A stretch of DNA of 64,000 bases from Talpa occidentalis (taxonomy: Eukaryota; Chordata; Mammalia; Eulipotyphla; Talpidae). The translations under genes were made by a program, and so were the position numbers. Position 1 is the stretch's first letter; each line of letters opens with the position of its first letter. The notes beneath the pieces were generated by a model that made no database searches, was not told the origin of the DNA, and saw only the letters and a program-made list of their open reading frames with translations. Below, piece by piece: positions 35,782 through 45,804 of this stretch. The stretch is from assembly GCF_014898055.3 (NCBI RefSeq), contig NW_023601433.1, positions 47,115,876-47,179,875 of the forward strand, read 5' to 3'.

Positions 35782-37430
35782 TTGATTTGTTTTTCAAATG
35801 CTGCATTAGTAGTTTTTATCATGGCTACAGAAATTTTGTCACCTCCTTGAATTTTGTCTCATAGGCAAATACCTCCATTTTACCCCAGTCCTGACCCTGT
35901 GATCATTGCCTTGTAAAGGCTGTCATTTTTCATTAAAGGTAGTTATCAAAGCTGTGTACTTTAAAGATTTAAATAAGAGATCCCAATGATAAACAGATGC
36001 CCATTTGTGCGTATTTTTTATCAGCTGTACAATAGCAGTCATGACAGTTTGATGTACAAACAGATCTAAAGTGGCACGTTGTGGTGAGACTTTCAGTCTT
36101 TCAATCCTACAAGGTAAATATAAATGACCAAATACTGAATTCACTTTTCCATGGTGACAGCTTTTGGAAATATGATTTCTCATGACAAAATTTACCTAGA
36201 TAATTCAAATCTTATCCCAACATGGGTAATTTTAGGAGGAACATCTGTCTTGCTTAATGGCCTTTTAAGTATAAAATCAGGTAGTTATGCCATATAGTAT
36301 TATTTCTAAAGGACGCCATGCACAGCCACTAGACCCGAATTGTTATGCAGGATGCTCACAGTGGCTAATGTGAGCAGCTGAGCTTGCTACTTTTGTCTGT
36401 CATGGGCTTGGACTAGGCCTGCCTATTTATTACTTCTTCTACAGGTTCAGAGTGTCTGGGGATCTTTTTGACTAGTAGAGACATGCTTTTACTCTAAACA
36501 GTTTTACAGGCGGCCCTGAGCTTGTGCCAGGCGCCTAGTGCTGCTATATATGGCAGGGAAAGGGCAGGAGTGAGAAGTCTGTCATGCACCTCCAGGGTGC
36601 AGCAGCCTGGAGCCATCCTGGGCACTGGTGTGGCTTATTCATGCTCTCAGACCGGTCCTGTTTTTTCACATTTCCTCCTAGCTTGGCAGTGATTTTAGAT
36701 AGCTGATACTCAGCTTGAGCCCCAAGTTCACAATTTCTTGTGATTGCAGTTAGCCATTCCTTGTTGCTGAGTACAGATTCTTCTCTATGGACTCAGGAAT
36801 GCCTGCCTCTATTGTTTCCTTTCTTGTTTCAAAACACTGGCTTTTAAAAGTGATTTATTTTCAAAATACATATTGAAAAAAATTCTAAGTAATATGAAAG
36901 TAAGGAAAGTGCTCATGTTGCCACTTTTACTCCCTAATGGTAATAAGTGTAAATGTCCTGGACATTCTCTGTGTCCTGTCCTGCACGCACAGTAAGAATG
37001 CACTGGTCTGTTGAATCAGTAGATCATTTGTGCAGGTCTGTGTGTTTTTTAGGTAAAAATTATAACCCATGATCTTACAAATAGCTTTATGAAAACATAC
37101 CAGGTCATTTTAAGTACAGGGAAACTAAAAGAAATAAATAACTTGTGTTGTCTAATCTGTGAAGTCGAGCCCCTTCAGGCTATCAAACCAGGAATTGGGA
37201 GTCAGGAATTACGGTGTGACAGCAGGTCCACATTCTGTACTTCAGTGAAATGGGGGCATATATATTTTCATTCTCCTCCATTTTATTATGGGGGGGATGA
37301 AATAACAGAAGTAAAGACACCTTGAAAACAAAAATGGCAGTTCTTGTGCTGGATGGTGTGATGAAAATGCTTAATTGATATTAAGTATTGTCACTGAACC
37401 TGCTGGGTAGTTTGCTTTTCCTTTTTTTGT
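35782..37430. other. Unannotated sequence
   Basis: No exon. A weak MIR-like piece may lie near 37195-37260 (gggagtcaggaatta ... cagtgaaatgggggc). Otherwise nothing recognised. Confidence 0.4.
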
Positions 37431-37434
37431 CCCT

Positions 37435-37803
37435 CCAGTTTTGAGGTTAAGTTAGTTTACATCATTGTGTTTATTTTAGAGGTTATAGGGTCAAACTTCC
37501 ACAAATGCATGTTTTCACACCACAACTAAAGTCTTGCTAATGTTTTACCATGATTCCCTGGGTCTGCTCCCTCTCCTCCTCTCACCCCACCACCCCTGCC
37601 ATTCTGGTTGCTTCAGTTCTGCAGTCAAATGTCACGGGCTTGTGGTTGGTTTGATTTGGTCTGATCCTATTCTATATCCCACAGAAAAGTGAAGCCATCA
37701 GATGTTTGTCTATCTTCTAATTATTTCACAAGCATAACACCTCCAGTTCCACCCTTGTCCCAAATGGCAATGTTCGATTTTGTTTTAAATAGCTGAGTAG
37801 TAT

Positions 37804-37805
<2 letters not shown>
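37435..37805 (-). mobile_element. L1 3'-UTR-like fragment
   Basis: gaggttaagttagtttacat, caaatgcatgttttcacacc, tctgctccctctcc and agaaaagtgaagccatcag parallel the 3'-UTR block of the 11.8-kb L1 (11806-12080) in the same order. It stops at the (TG)n array. Confidence 0.65.

Positions 37806-37842
<37 letters not shown>
37806..37842. repeat. (TG)n microsatellite
   Basis: About 18 TG units, uninterrupted. It joins two L1 pieces that are not adjacent in a complete element. Confidence 0.95.
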
Positions 37843-37843
<1 letters not shown>

Positions 37844-38125
37844 TTTTCCTGTTTTACCTTTAAATATATTCTCTTTCTCTTCCTTTCTGGGATGCCCATC
37901 TTTCTTATGTTGCCTTTCCTATGGAGTTGGTAAATTTTCAGATTGTTTCTTCATTTGTTTTAGCTTGTATTTTTTCTTCATTTGTTTCTAATTCTATTAG
38001 ATTTTTCTCCCTTAGTGGTTCTTGCTTGAAGTTTTTGTATTTTGTTGATTTTTTTCATAAAACTAGCTTTTAGTTTTATTGATCCTTTGGACTGTCTTTG
38101 ATTTCTACATTTATTTCTGCTCTTT

Positions 38126-38409
38126 TTTTTTTTTAAAGATTTATGTATTTATGCATACAAGAGCTGGTTACAGGCTAGAGATGTGGGGTGGCGGGGGGAG
38201 TTGACAGGATTCACCAGAGACAGAGTAGGGAACAGAACGGGGAGATTGACCGAAGTACACTGCTGAGGGGAGCAGCGGGTGAAACAAAAGAGGTCTGCTG
38301 CTCCATGTGGGTTGCTCCCTGGCTGGCCGGGGATTGAACTCTTGCTGCCGAGGCTGCGGATTGCTTCATAGTGCAGTGCTTAACCCCTTGTGCCACCAGG
38401 GAGGCCTTT
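38126..38409 (-). mobile_element. tRNA-derived SINE, short form, inside L1
   Basis: Tail taaagatttatgtatttatgc, body cactgctgaggggagcagcggg, head gtgccaccagggaggcc. Direct repeat TTTCTGCTCTTT at 38114-38125 and 38410-38421. Confidence 0.93.
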
Positions 38410-39668
38410 TTTCTGCTCTTTAATTTTATGTTTTTCCTTTTGCTGTCTTCTGGATTTGTTTTTTTTCTAATATATTGAGGTGAAAGGTATGGTGGTTTAT
38501 TTGGTCTCTGAATTTCTTGATATGAGCCTGTATTGCTCTGTGCTTTCCTGTTAGTATCATTTTTGCTGAATCTCATAGATTTTGATAGGCTATTTCTTCA
38601 TTTTTGTTTGTCTGCAGTTAATTTTTAATCATTGGTGGTCATTTAGAAGTGTGTTGTATAATCTCCATATGTTAGAGGTTTTTCTTGCTGTACTTTTATG
38701 GTTGACTTCTACTTTGCCGTTGTAATCAGAGAATATTCTTGATTTGATGTCAATCATCATGAATTTATTGACTTTTTTTTTTTTTTTTAACTGAAGATGT
38801 GGTCTATCCTGGTGAATGTTTCATGTGCACTTGAGGAGAATGTTTATTCAATCTTTTTGATGGTGTAGTATTTTATGTTTATTAAGCCAGCTGGTCTAAT
38901 TCCTTATTTAAGGCTACTGTTTCATTGTTGATTTTGTCTGGTTAATCTGTCCATTGGTTAATGTTGGGTGTTGAAGACTCCAACCACTGTTTTGTTACTG
39001 CCAGTGTCTGATTTCATATTTGATAATGGTTTGCCTTAATATATGTTGATGTTCCTTCATTTGGTATATATTGATGAGTGTTATGCCTTATTGATCCCTT
39101 AACCACAATATATAGTGTCCATTCTGTCTCTTGTTACCTTTTTCAGCTGGAGGTATATTTTATCAAATGTAAGTATGGCTATCTCTGTCTTTTTCTGAGC
39201 CTCTTTTTTTTTTGTAGGATTGTTTTGAACTTTGAGTCTGTGATTAAATTTTAAGCTCAGGTGAGTCTCCTAGAGGCAACAGAAAGTTGGGCTTTGATTT
39301 CTTTTGATTGATGAAAGCAGTCCCTTTACATAAAAGGTGATTATTGATATTGATGACCTATTATTGCCTTTTTGTTTTTAGTCCCTGATTGTCTCTGTGC
39401 CTTGTTAATTTTTTATGGATTTCCAACTCTTTGATTTAGACAGGAGAGCATCTTTCAACATTTGTAGGCACTGTCTGGTGTTGGCTTCTGGGCTTTCTGT
39501 TTTCAGATATAAGAAAACCTTTCTTGTATCTGAAGGAGTGTCTTGCTGGATATAGTATTTTTGGCTGGGAATTTTTGTCACTGAGTAATTTGAATACATC
39601 ATTATATTCTTTCCTTATCTTTAGAGTTTCCTTGGATTATGGCATTATGAGATTTTCCTTATAGGTTC

Positions 39669-39936
39669 TTTTTTTTTTTTAAAGATTCATTTATTTATAC
39701 AAGAACTGGTGTACAGGCCAGATGTGTACGAGAGTGAGAGGACTCATCAGAGACAGAGCAGGGTACAGAACAGGCAGACTGACTGAAACACTCTGCTGAG
39801 GGGAGCAGCAGGCGAGACAGGAGAGGTCTGATACGCCATGTGGGTATCTCGCTAGCCGGCTTGGATTGAACCCACAGTGTAGAGGCTGTGGATAGCTTCA
39901 CAGTGCTCTCAATCACCTGCACCACCAGGGTGGCCC
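39669..39936 (-). mobile_element. tRNA-derived SINE, short form, inside L1
   Basis: Tail aaagattcatttatttatac, body ctctgctgaggggagcagcagg, head caccaccagggtggcccc. Flanks (ataggttctttt and gtaggttatttt) are only a loose match, so the duplication has decayed. Confidence 0.88.
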
Positions 39937-40130
39937 CGTGTAGGTTATTTTCTTTTGCCTCCCATCCACCTTCAGTAGTCTTTCTTTGTTTTGAACTCCT
40001 GGTAGTTCAGGAGTCTATGTCTTGGTGTAAGTCTTATTACATACAGCTACCAAGGTATTCTTTTACCTTTCTTCCTTTTGTAAATATTTCATTGAGAGAC
40101 ATCAGTCATAGCCATTTTACTGAATATGCC

Positions 40131-42466
40131 CATTTGTAGTTGTTCTAAGTTTTGCAGTAGTATACTTTAAACACTTTATACTTAAGAATTTATTAGCATG
40201 TCTTTTTATGATGTGACAGTATGCATGCTTTCATTTTAATGCAGTTTTGATTTCAAAGCAGTTTTGATACGCATTGGAGCTTATTAAACATTAGGATTCT
40301 GTCTATGACCAGATGGTTCTAGTACCAGCTTACAAGGACAAGTGGTACTTTAGATATCAAATATTATTTTCCTAAAATTATAGTTGTGTATTTAATGTAG
40401 GATAGTTAATCCAGTGTGTGTATGTATGGGATGGTGGTGGAAGGGGAAGGTTGTTTTTCTTACTGGCTTAAAACTGACATAATAAGAACAAAATGGAAAA
40501 TATTTGAGTATATTGTATATTGCATAGTATGACTCATAACTTTTAGGATCATGTTAGAGTCTTAGTTCAACATGATGTCCACATCTGGTCTTGCATTCCT
40601 CCTGGGCCCTCGCATAGGTGCATCCTGTGATCCAGGTGTGGTCCAGGTGTTATTGCTAGTCTCAATAACTTTTCTCTGAACCATCTGCTGTCAGTTCCAA
40701 TTTTCTGGGCATGGCATGGTGTGTTCTTCTTTCCTTAGATATCTATCAGGCTTTCCTGCCATGGTTACGCCTTTCCCAAGTATAAGATTATGGAGAATGG
40801 GAGTATGACTTTTCACTTCTCTGACTCTGGAGTTAAGTGCTGCGCTGTATTGTTTGTGGCTGATGTCTTTTTCATTCCATGGTGTGACCAAAGTTTACTG
40901 CATGACTTTTTTTCTGCCTTTGAAAGCAAACTGTAGCCAAGTACCCTGAGAAGAGCTTTCCACAAGTTATAAGTGCAGAAATAGGAAGTAGTTCTTGCCT
41001 TACCACATAATCACAGAATAAACTTCGGCTTCTGTTAAAAAGTGAAAGGCACACTTTGTGAGGAAACTACCTTTGACATTAAGATTATTAGCTCAGTCAC
41101 CTAAATAAAATGGTGTAATGAATTCTTGGGATCAGGTCAACACCATGCATCCCTACTTCTCTATTTCTTCCTTTCTATCACCATTCATGTTTGTGTGACG
41201 AGATCTAGATCATCTTAGCTGGGATAATAGATCAACTCAACAGTAAAAGGGGAGATGGATGTGTTACTCCAATCTTCTCAAATGTCTGAAGTATCCTATT
41301 TACGGATTTTCAAAATAATCCTTAAGTTTCTTCTCTGTAGTTGTCACATGTCATGAAACATAGATAATAGTGCAGAATTACTTACTTAAGCAGTCAGTTT
41401 TGATCTCATATGTTCTAGAACTCTGTTAGTGAAAAAAATCAACTCTGAATTAAGTTGTAGCAAACATGTATTGTGTTTGGGGATTTGTGAAAAGTGAACT
41501 TACAGGTTTTTCAAAGGAAATAATTTTTCTATATTTATGTACTCTGCAAAAATTTATAAAGCCATGTGCTCTGTCATAAGCCCCAGCCTAGCTGTTGGGA
41601 CTGTAGGACACACGGGCCCCTGAATAGGACACATGAGTCCCTGATCTCATGCAGTTGTGTGTATGGTGATGTCTATCCCTGAGAGAGGATGTCTAGTTGT
41701 GTCAATGGTTGTCTATAATTGGGACAGGAAGTACAGGAGGAGCAAACTTGGAGGGGCTTCAGGGAACTACATTTGGCTCTCTTAAGTTTAAGACACCAGC
41801 AGTGTTTATTTTTTTTTCTATGAAGGTAAAATTTTATATTCATTTTTTTCCTGACCAATAAGAATCATTACTACCCCCGAAATTTTCAATTTTGTTAACT
41901 TTAAACATTTTGCAGCATTTATAATGGAGAGCTGTTTTTGTTTCTTCTGTCTTCATGAATATATTAGTTACAGATGAATATTTTGTTTTGATTATCTTCT
42001 CTTTATCCTTTTGAGGAGGGAAGCATCCTATGGTTTATGGGGATGACTAAACACATGGTACCTGACACTGTATAGGTGAAATTGACAGCAATTTATTAAT
42101 CACATTCCAGTGGAAAAACCATATGCCAATTAAAGTCATATGGGGGTTCCGCTTGGGAGGGGTGAACAAAATGGGGACTGTGGGATGAAGACTTTATAGT
42201 ATCAAGAGGGTGGGGCATGCCTCCTGGTTTCCCAAGAGGAGATGATTGTCTTGTTTGAGAAACTCCTAGAAGTGGCAGGGAATTGAGCCAGCTACTCAGG
42301 GATAAGCAAGAACTGTGCTTTGTCTCTTGATAACAAGAATTACTTGGGAAGTGGAATAATTCTTAGCAATCAGAATAGAGAGAGGAACATGCAAGTGGAC
42401 CTTTTGAGCCTCCTGGTTGCCCAGATGTCAGGCAGCACTTACTACTGGACCTTAACTTTAGGCCTT

Positions 42467-42470
<4 letters not shown>
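40131..42470. other. Unannotated sequence
   Basis: No exon. A short MER5-like hint lies near 40255-40300 (gcattggagcttattaaac). An imperfect tandem of about 21 bp (taggacacacgggcccctga / taggacacatgagtccctga) lies near 41604-41645. Confidence 0.4.

Positions 42471-42471
<1 letters not shown>

Positions 42472-42518
<47 letters not shown>
42472..42518. repeat. (AT)n microsatellite
   Basis: About 23 uninterrupted AT units, likely polymorphic. Confidence 0.95.
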
Positions 42519-42524
<6 letters not shown>

Positions 42525-42787
42525 TTTATGCTTATTAAGTGCTGTAAAAATGGTTCCTATATTTTAGAAGATAAATGCATATAGCACGAGAAATTGTACA
42601 CATATCATGGGACTGAGGTATACTAGTTGCAAGCAACATGTGGTTCTTGTATTCTTGATGTGTTATGTCTTAGTGTGGGTCACAGGACTGATTCATTGTT
42701 TCCAACAAATCTGTGCCTGAATGGGAGACAAGGGCTGAGGTGACCTCTGAGGGGCACTAGCTTAGCATGCACAGTTGAGACTGAATC
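42519..42787. other. Left flank of the retroviral unit
   Basis: No gene. The last four bases (42784-42787, AATC) are repeated right after the unit at 43834-43837. Confidence 0.6.
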
Positions 42788-43260
42788 TGTTATAGAGCAA
42801 CCCCGATATTAAACGGGTTCCTGGCTGTGGGTCCTCACCCGCGCGCTTTAAAGGGACTTATGAATACTCTACTACAAACACACACAAAAGGGTTAATAAA
42901 AGGTTTATTTACAAGAGAAAAAGAAATAAGGAAAATGTACAACTCAGGGAGAAAATAGGGAAATAAAGTCTTTAATGCGTCCTACCCGATCCGACGACCT
43001 GGAAACCCAAAGTCACTCTCAGAGCTGGCCTGACGCTGTGAGCTGGCGGAGAGCCAAAAATGGGGGGCCCTCCAAAGCCCACGTGTCTGCCTTTTATATC
43101 CACCTGGCTGCTTAACCCCACCCTCAGGTCCCAGCCACCTTCCCTTTGGTGGTGATGGGATTTGGAGTTCCCAGTGTCTTTTGGCTTTGGCCTGGGGTGG
43201 GGGTGGAGTCCACAAAGCCTATATGGAATTAGCTTTGGGACATCCTTTTCCCCCCTAACA
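42788..43260 (-). repeat. 3' LTR of the retroviral remnant
   Basis: 473 bp, on the minus strand starting TGTTAGGGGG and ending CTCTATAACA. TATAAAAGG (minus) lies near 43091-43099 and AATAAA (minus) at 42904-42909, about 190 bp apart in the U3-to-R order. The short open frame in it (42982-43215) is a shadow. Confidence 0.92.
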
Positions 43261-43340
43261 ATTCGCAGACCTAATGCGCTTTTATGGTGACCAACGCAAG
43301 AAAAATTACTTTGGGCTGGTCAACCACGGGTGAAACTTGC

Positions 43341-43358
43341 AAATCACGTTGGGCGCCA
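43341..43358 (-). other. Primer-binding site, tRNA-Lys type
   Basis: On the minus strand, three bases after the 5' LTR, the site reads TGGCGCCCAACGTGATTT. The first 14 bases match the complement of the tRNA-Lys(1,2) 3' end; the last four are changed. This fixes the minus-strand direction of the element. Confidence 0.88.
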
Positions 43359-43361
43359 AGC

Positions 43362-43833
43362 TGTTATAGAGCAACCCCGATATTAAACGGGCTCCTGGCT
43401 GTGGGTCCTCACCCGCGCGCTTTAAAGGGACTTATAAATACTCTACTACAAACACACACAAAAGGGTTAATAAAAGGTTTATTTACAAGAGAAAAAGAAA
43501 TAAGGAAAATGTACAACTCAGGGAGAAAATAGGGAAATAAAGTCTTTAATGCGTCCTACCCGATCCGACGACCTGGAAACCCAAAGTCACTCTCAGAGCT
43601 GGCCTGACGCTGCGAGCTGGCGGAGAGCCAAAAATGGGGGGCCCTCCAAAGCCCACGTGTCTGCCTTTTATATCCACCTGGCTGCTTAACCCCACCCTCA
43701 GGTCCCAGCCACCTTCCCTTTGGTGGTGATGGGATTTGGAGTTCCCAGTGTCTTTGACTTGGACCTAGGGTGGGGGTGAAGTCCACAAAGCCTATATGGA
43801 ATTAGCTTTGGGACATCCTTTTCCCCCCTAACA
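43362..43833 (-). repeat. 5' LTR of the retroviral remnant
   Basis: 472 bp, same structure as its partner: minus-strand TATAAAAGG near 43664-43673 and AATAAA at 43478-43483. Differs from the other LTR mainly around 43754-43782. Confidence 0.92.
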
Positions 43834-43838
43834 AATCT

Positions 43839-44560
43839 ACTTTGATTTTCCCTATTGCCGCGGACCAGCACAGCAGTAGACGATGAGGCCACCTCAGGGT
43901 TGAGAGAAGCGTGCAGGGTGGTCAGGGCGTCGGTGAAAGAAATGACAAACAGACACACTTCAAGAGTGAAAATCTGAGTGTAATTTTCTTTGAGTTTGTG
44001 ACCAATATATATATGTTTTCCAAAAGCACAGGGACAATGAATATCAATGAAATCAGCTTGCTTATGGGCTCAGTCTGTCACCATCAGGGAGGTGATCTAC
44101 ATGACAAGCAATGACTTTTATAGAAGAAAGAAGGAAGTTTAGAAAGACAATAAGGGATTAAAGTTTGTAGTTCTAAAAAGAGGGGATAAGATTTTTAGCA
44201 TCCTTGTAGTGGTTCCTGGTGGTCGTTATCTTTTGATAAGCTTCTGTCTTTTCAGGGAACTTCCGCTGTACTTCCTCTGCTTCAGGGTGTTATGCTGTTC
44301 TCCCCCTGGTTGCCCAGCTGGACCTGGTTGCCCAGCTGGACCTAGGGACCGTGGTGAAAGCCATTCCTAAAGATCACTGCGGGGGGAGGTGCAGCAGGTA
44401 TGTAGGGTTTTGCTGTTCTCCCCCTGCGCGCTGGTTGCAGCCGGTTAACCCTAAAGGTCACTGCAGGGGGAGGTGCAGCACCTATGGAGGCTGCACCCTT
44501 CCAATGAGGGGACTCTTTTTTTGCATATAATTTTAACTCCTGTGTGGTTCTTGCCAAAGG
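43839..44560 (-). mobile_element. Older ERV/LTR-like sequence
   Basis: A GC-patchy block beginning near tgccgcggaccagcacagc (about 43857) and ending before an A run near 44580. It includes internal direct repeats: an 18-bp tandem (ggttgcccagctggacct, about 44309-44344) and two copies of cctaaag(a/g)tcactgc...gggggaggtgcagca starting at 44366 and 44449, resembling U3 enhancer-type repeats. No terminal pair or coding frame was found. Assignment as an LTR or ERV fragment is an inference. Confidence 0.45.
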
Positions 44561-45500
44561 AAGAAATCATGCCTGAATTAAAAAAAAAAATTAATGTTGA
44601 TCTCTAGTTACTGACATACATGTTGAAGTGATTAGGGGAAAAGCATGTGTGACCATGTCTGCAGTTCTTTGAAATGCTTCGAAAAATAAACTGGAATAAT
44701 ACACGAGTAGATAGGTGGATTGATTTGTGACAAAACAAATGTGACAGTTATAATTGCAGAATCAAAGCAGTTTGTTAAACAGGTGTTTGTGGTATAATTC
44801 TTTCAAATTTCTGAAATAGGTGTTTCAACTTTCTGTAGAAAGGAAGTTGCTTCAAAGGAAATGGATGTTTCACTAAGTAAATAAACATTAAAAAAGAGCT
44901 AGAAATATTTGAGTGCAAATATAACACTTTTAAATAGAATTTATTTTTCATTTGTGTTTATGTGTAATTCATAGATTCGATGTAAAAATATAGTTCGAAA
45001 GCACTGGCCTCAGCCATTTCTTTTGAAATAAAGAGTGCAAGTGGTGTTGAGGTGAGATACTGGGATTCTATGCCAGAGTGAGTCTGGATTTCATTTGGAA
45101 TCTAGTGAAAGGTATTGTAATCATTACTGTGTAAAACACAGTGTTTCATAGTATATAACTTAGGTGAACGTTCTTATCATGATAATGACAATGATTAACA
45201 TTTTCCCCAATATTCTGTTATAAATAACTATTACTACAGCATCTTTACAAATTTTTGAGTATTGCTTTTTTTCCCTACAGAATGTAAATGAATTGACTGG
45301 GGCAAGGAAAATGTGTATCTTATATTTTATGGCATATTGACAGATAGTACAAATGACTATGCTTTCTGCCTCTTGTGAATACTAAGTTATCTCATTTTTT
45401 GGTTAATTTGGTAGTCAAAAATTGGTATATCATCATTACTTTAATTTTTAAGTTTTCTCAGAATTTCCTATTTTTTTTTTGGGGGGGGGTGTATTTTCAC
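44561..45500. other. Unannotated AT-rich sequence
   Basis: No gene. T run then G run at about 45471-45489. Confidence 0.45.
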
Positions 45501-45510
45501 ATAGTAATTT

Positions 45511-45790
45511 TTTTTTAAAGATTTATTTACTTATGCATACAAGAGCTGGGAATTCAGGCCAGAGGTGCTGGGGCAGGGGGTGGGAGTGAGAAGATTCACC
45601 AGAGACAGAGTGGGGAGCAGAACAGGCAGAACTACTGAAATACACTGCTGAGGGGAGCAGTGGGTGAGAAAGGAGAGGTCTGCTGCACCATGTGGGTAGC
45701 TCCCTGACTGGGGATCAAACTCCTGCTGCAGAGGCTGCTGAAAGCTTCATAGTGCTGAGACTTAACCCCTTGCACCACCACGGAGGCCTC
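45511..45790 (-). mobile_element. tRNA-derived SINE, short form
   Basis: Tail taaagatttatttacttatgc, body cactgctgaggggagcagtggg, head caccaccacggaggcctc. Flanks tcacatagtaattt (before) and tcacaatagtaactt (after) form a duplication with a few differences. Confidence 0.9.
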
Positions 45791-45804
45791 CTCACAATAG
45801 TAAC

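Larger units (their letters stand above)
37843..40130 (-). mobile_element. L1 upstream-half fragment, twice interrupted
   Basis: Reverse-oriented ORF2 endonuclease/linker text: cataaaactagcttttagtt, ggtctatcctggtgaatgtt, catgtgcacttgaggagaat, tgttgaagactccaacca and aaaaggtgattattgat are the standard L1 landmarks. From about 39430 to 40130 it continues as the upstream L1 region (gtcttgctggatatagtatt, atgtcttggtgtaagtctta). SINEs sit at 38126-38409 and 39669-39936. Confidence 0.85.
42788..43833 (-). mobile_element. Endogenous retrovirus remnant: LTR-leader-LTR
   Basis: Two near-identical LTRs flank a 101-bp interval. On the minus strand the order is 5' LTR (43362-43833), primer-binding site and leader (43261-43361), 3' LTR (42788-43260). 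Gag, pol and env are wholly absent and no polypurine tract precedes the 3' LTR. A 4-bp duplication AATC flanks the whole unit. By eye the LTRs differ at about nine positions plus one single-base indel, several clustered in one spot, suggesting a fairly recent insertion. A lysine-tRNA primer site is typical of betaretrovirus-like (class II) and foamy-like elements; 4-bp duplications fit foamy and gamma types better than beta (6 bp). The lineage is therefore unresolved. Confidence 0.9.

Noticed and set aside
42982..43786. Near-identical 76-77 codon minus frames as duplicated genes
   Set aside because: They lie inside the two LTRs and are explained by the LTR duplication.
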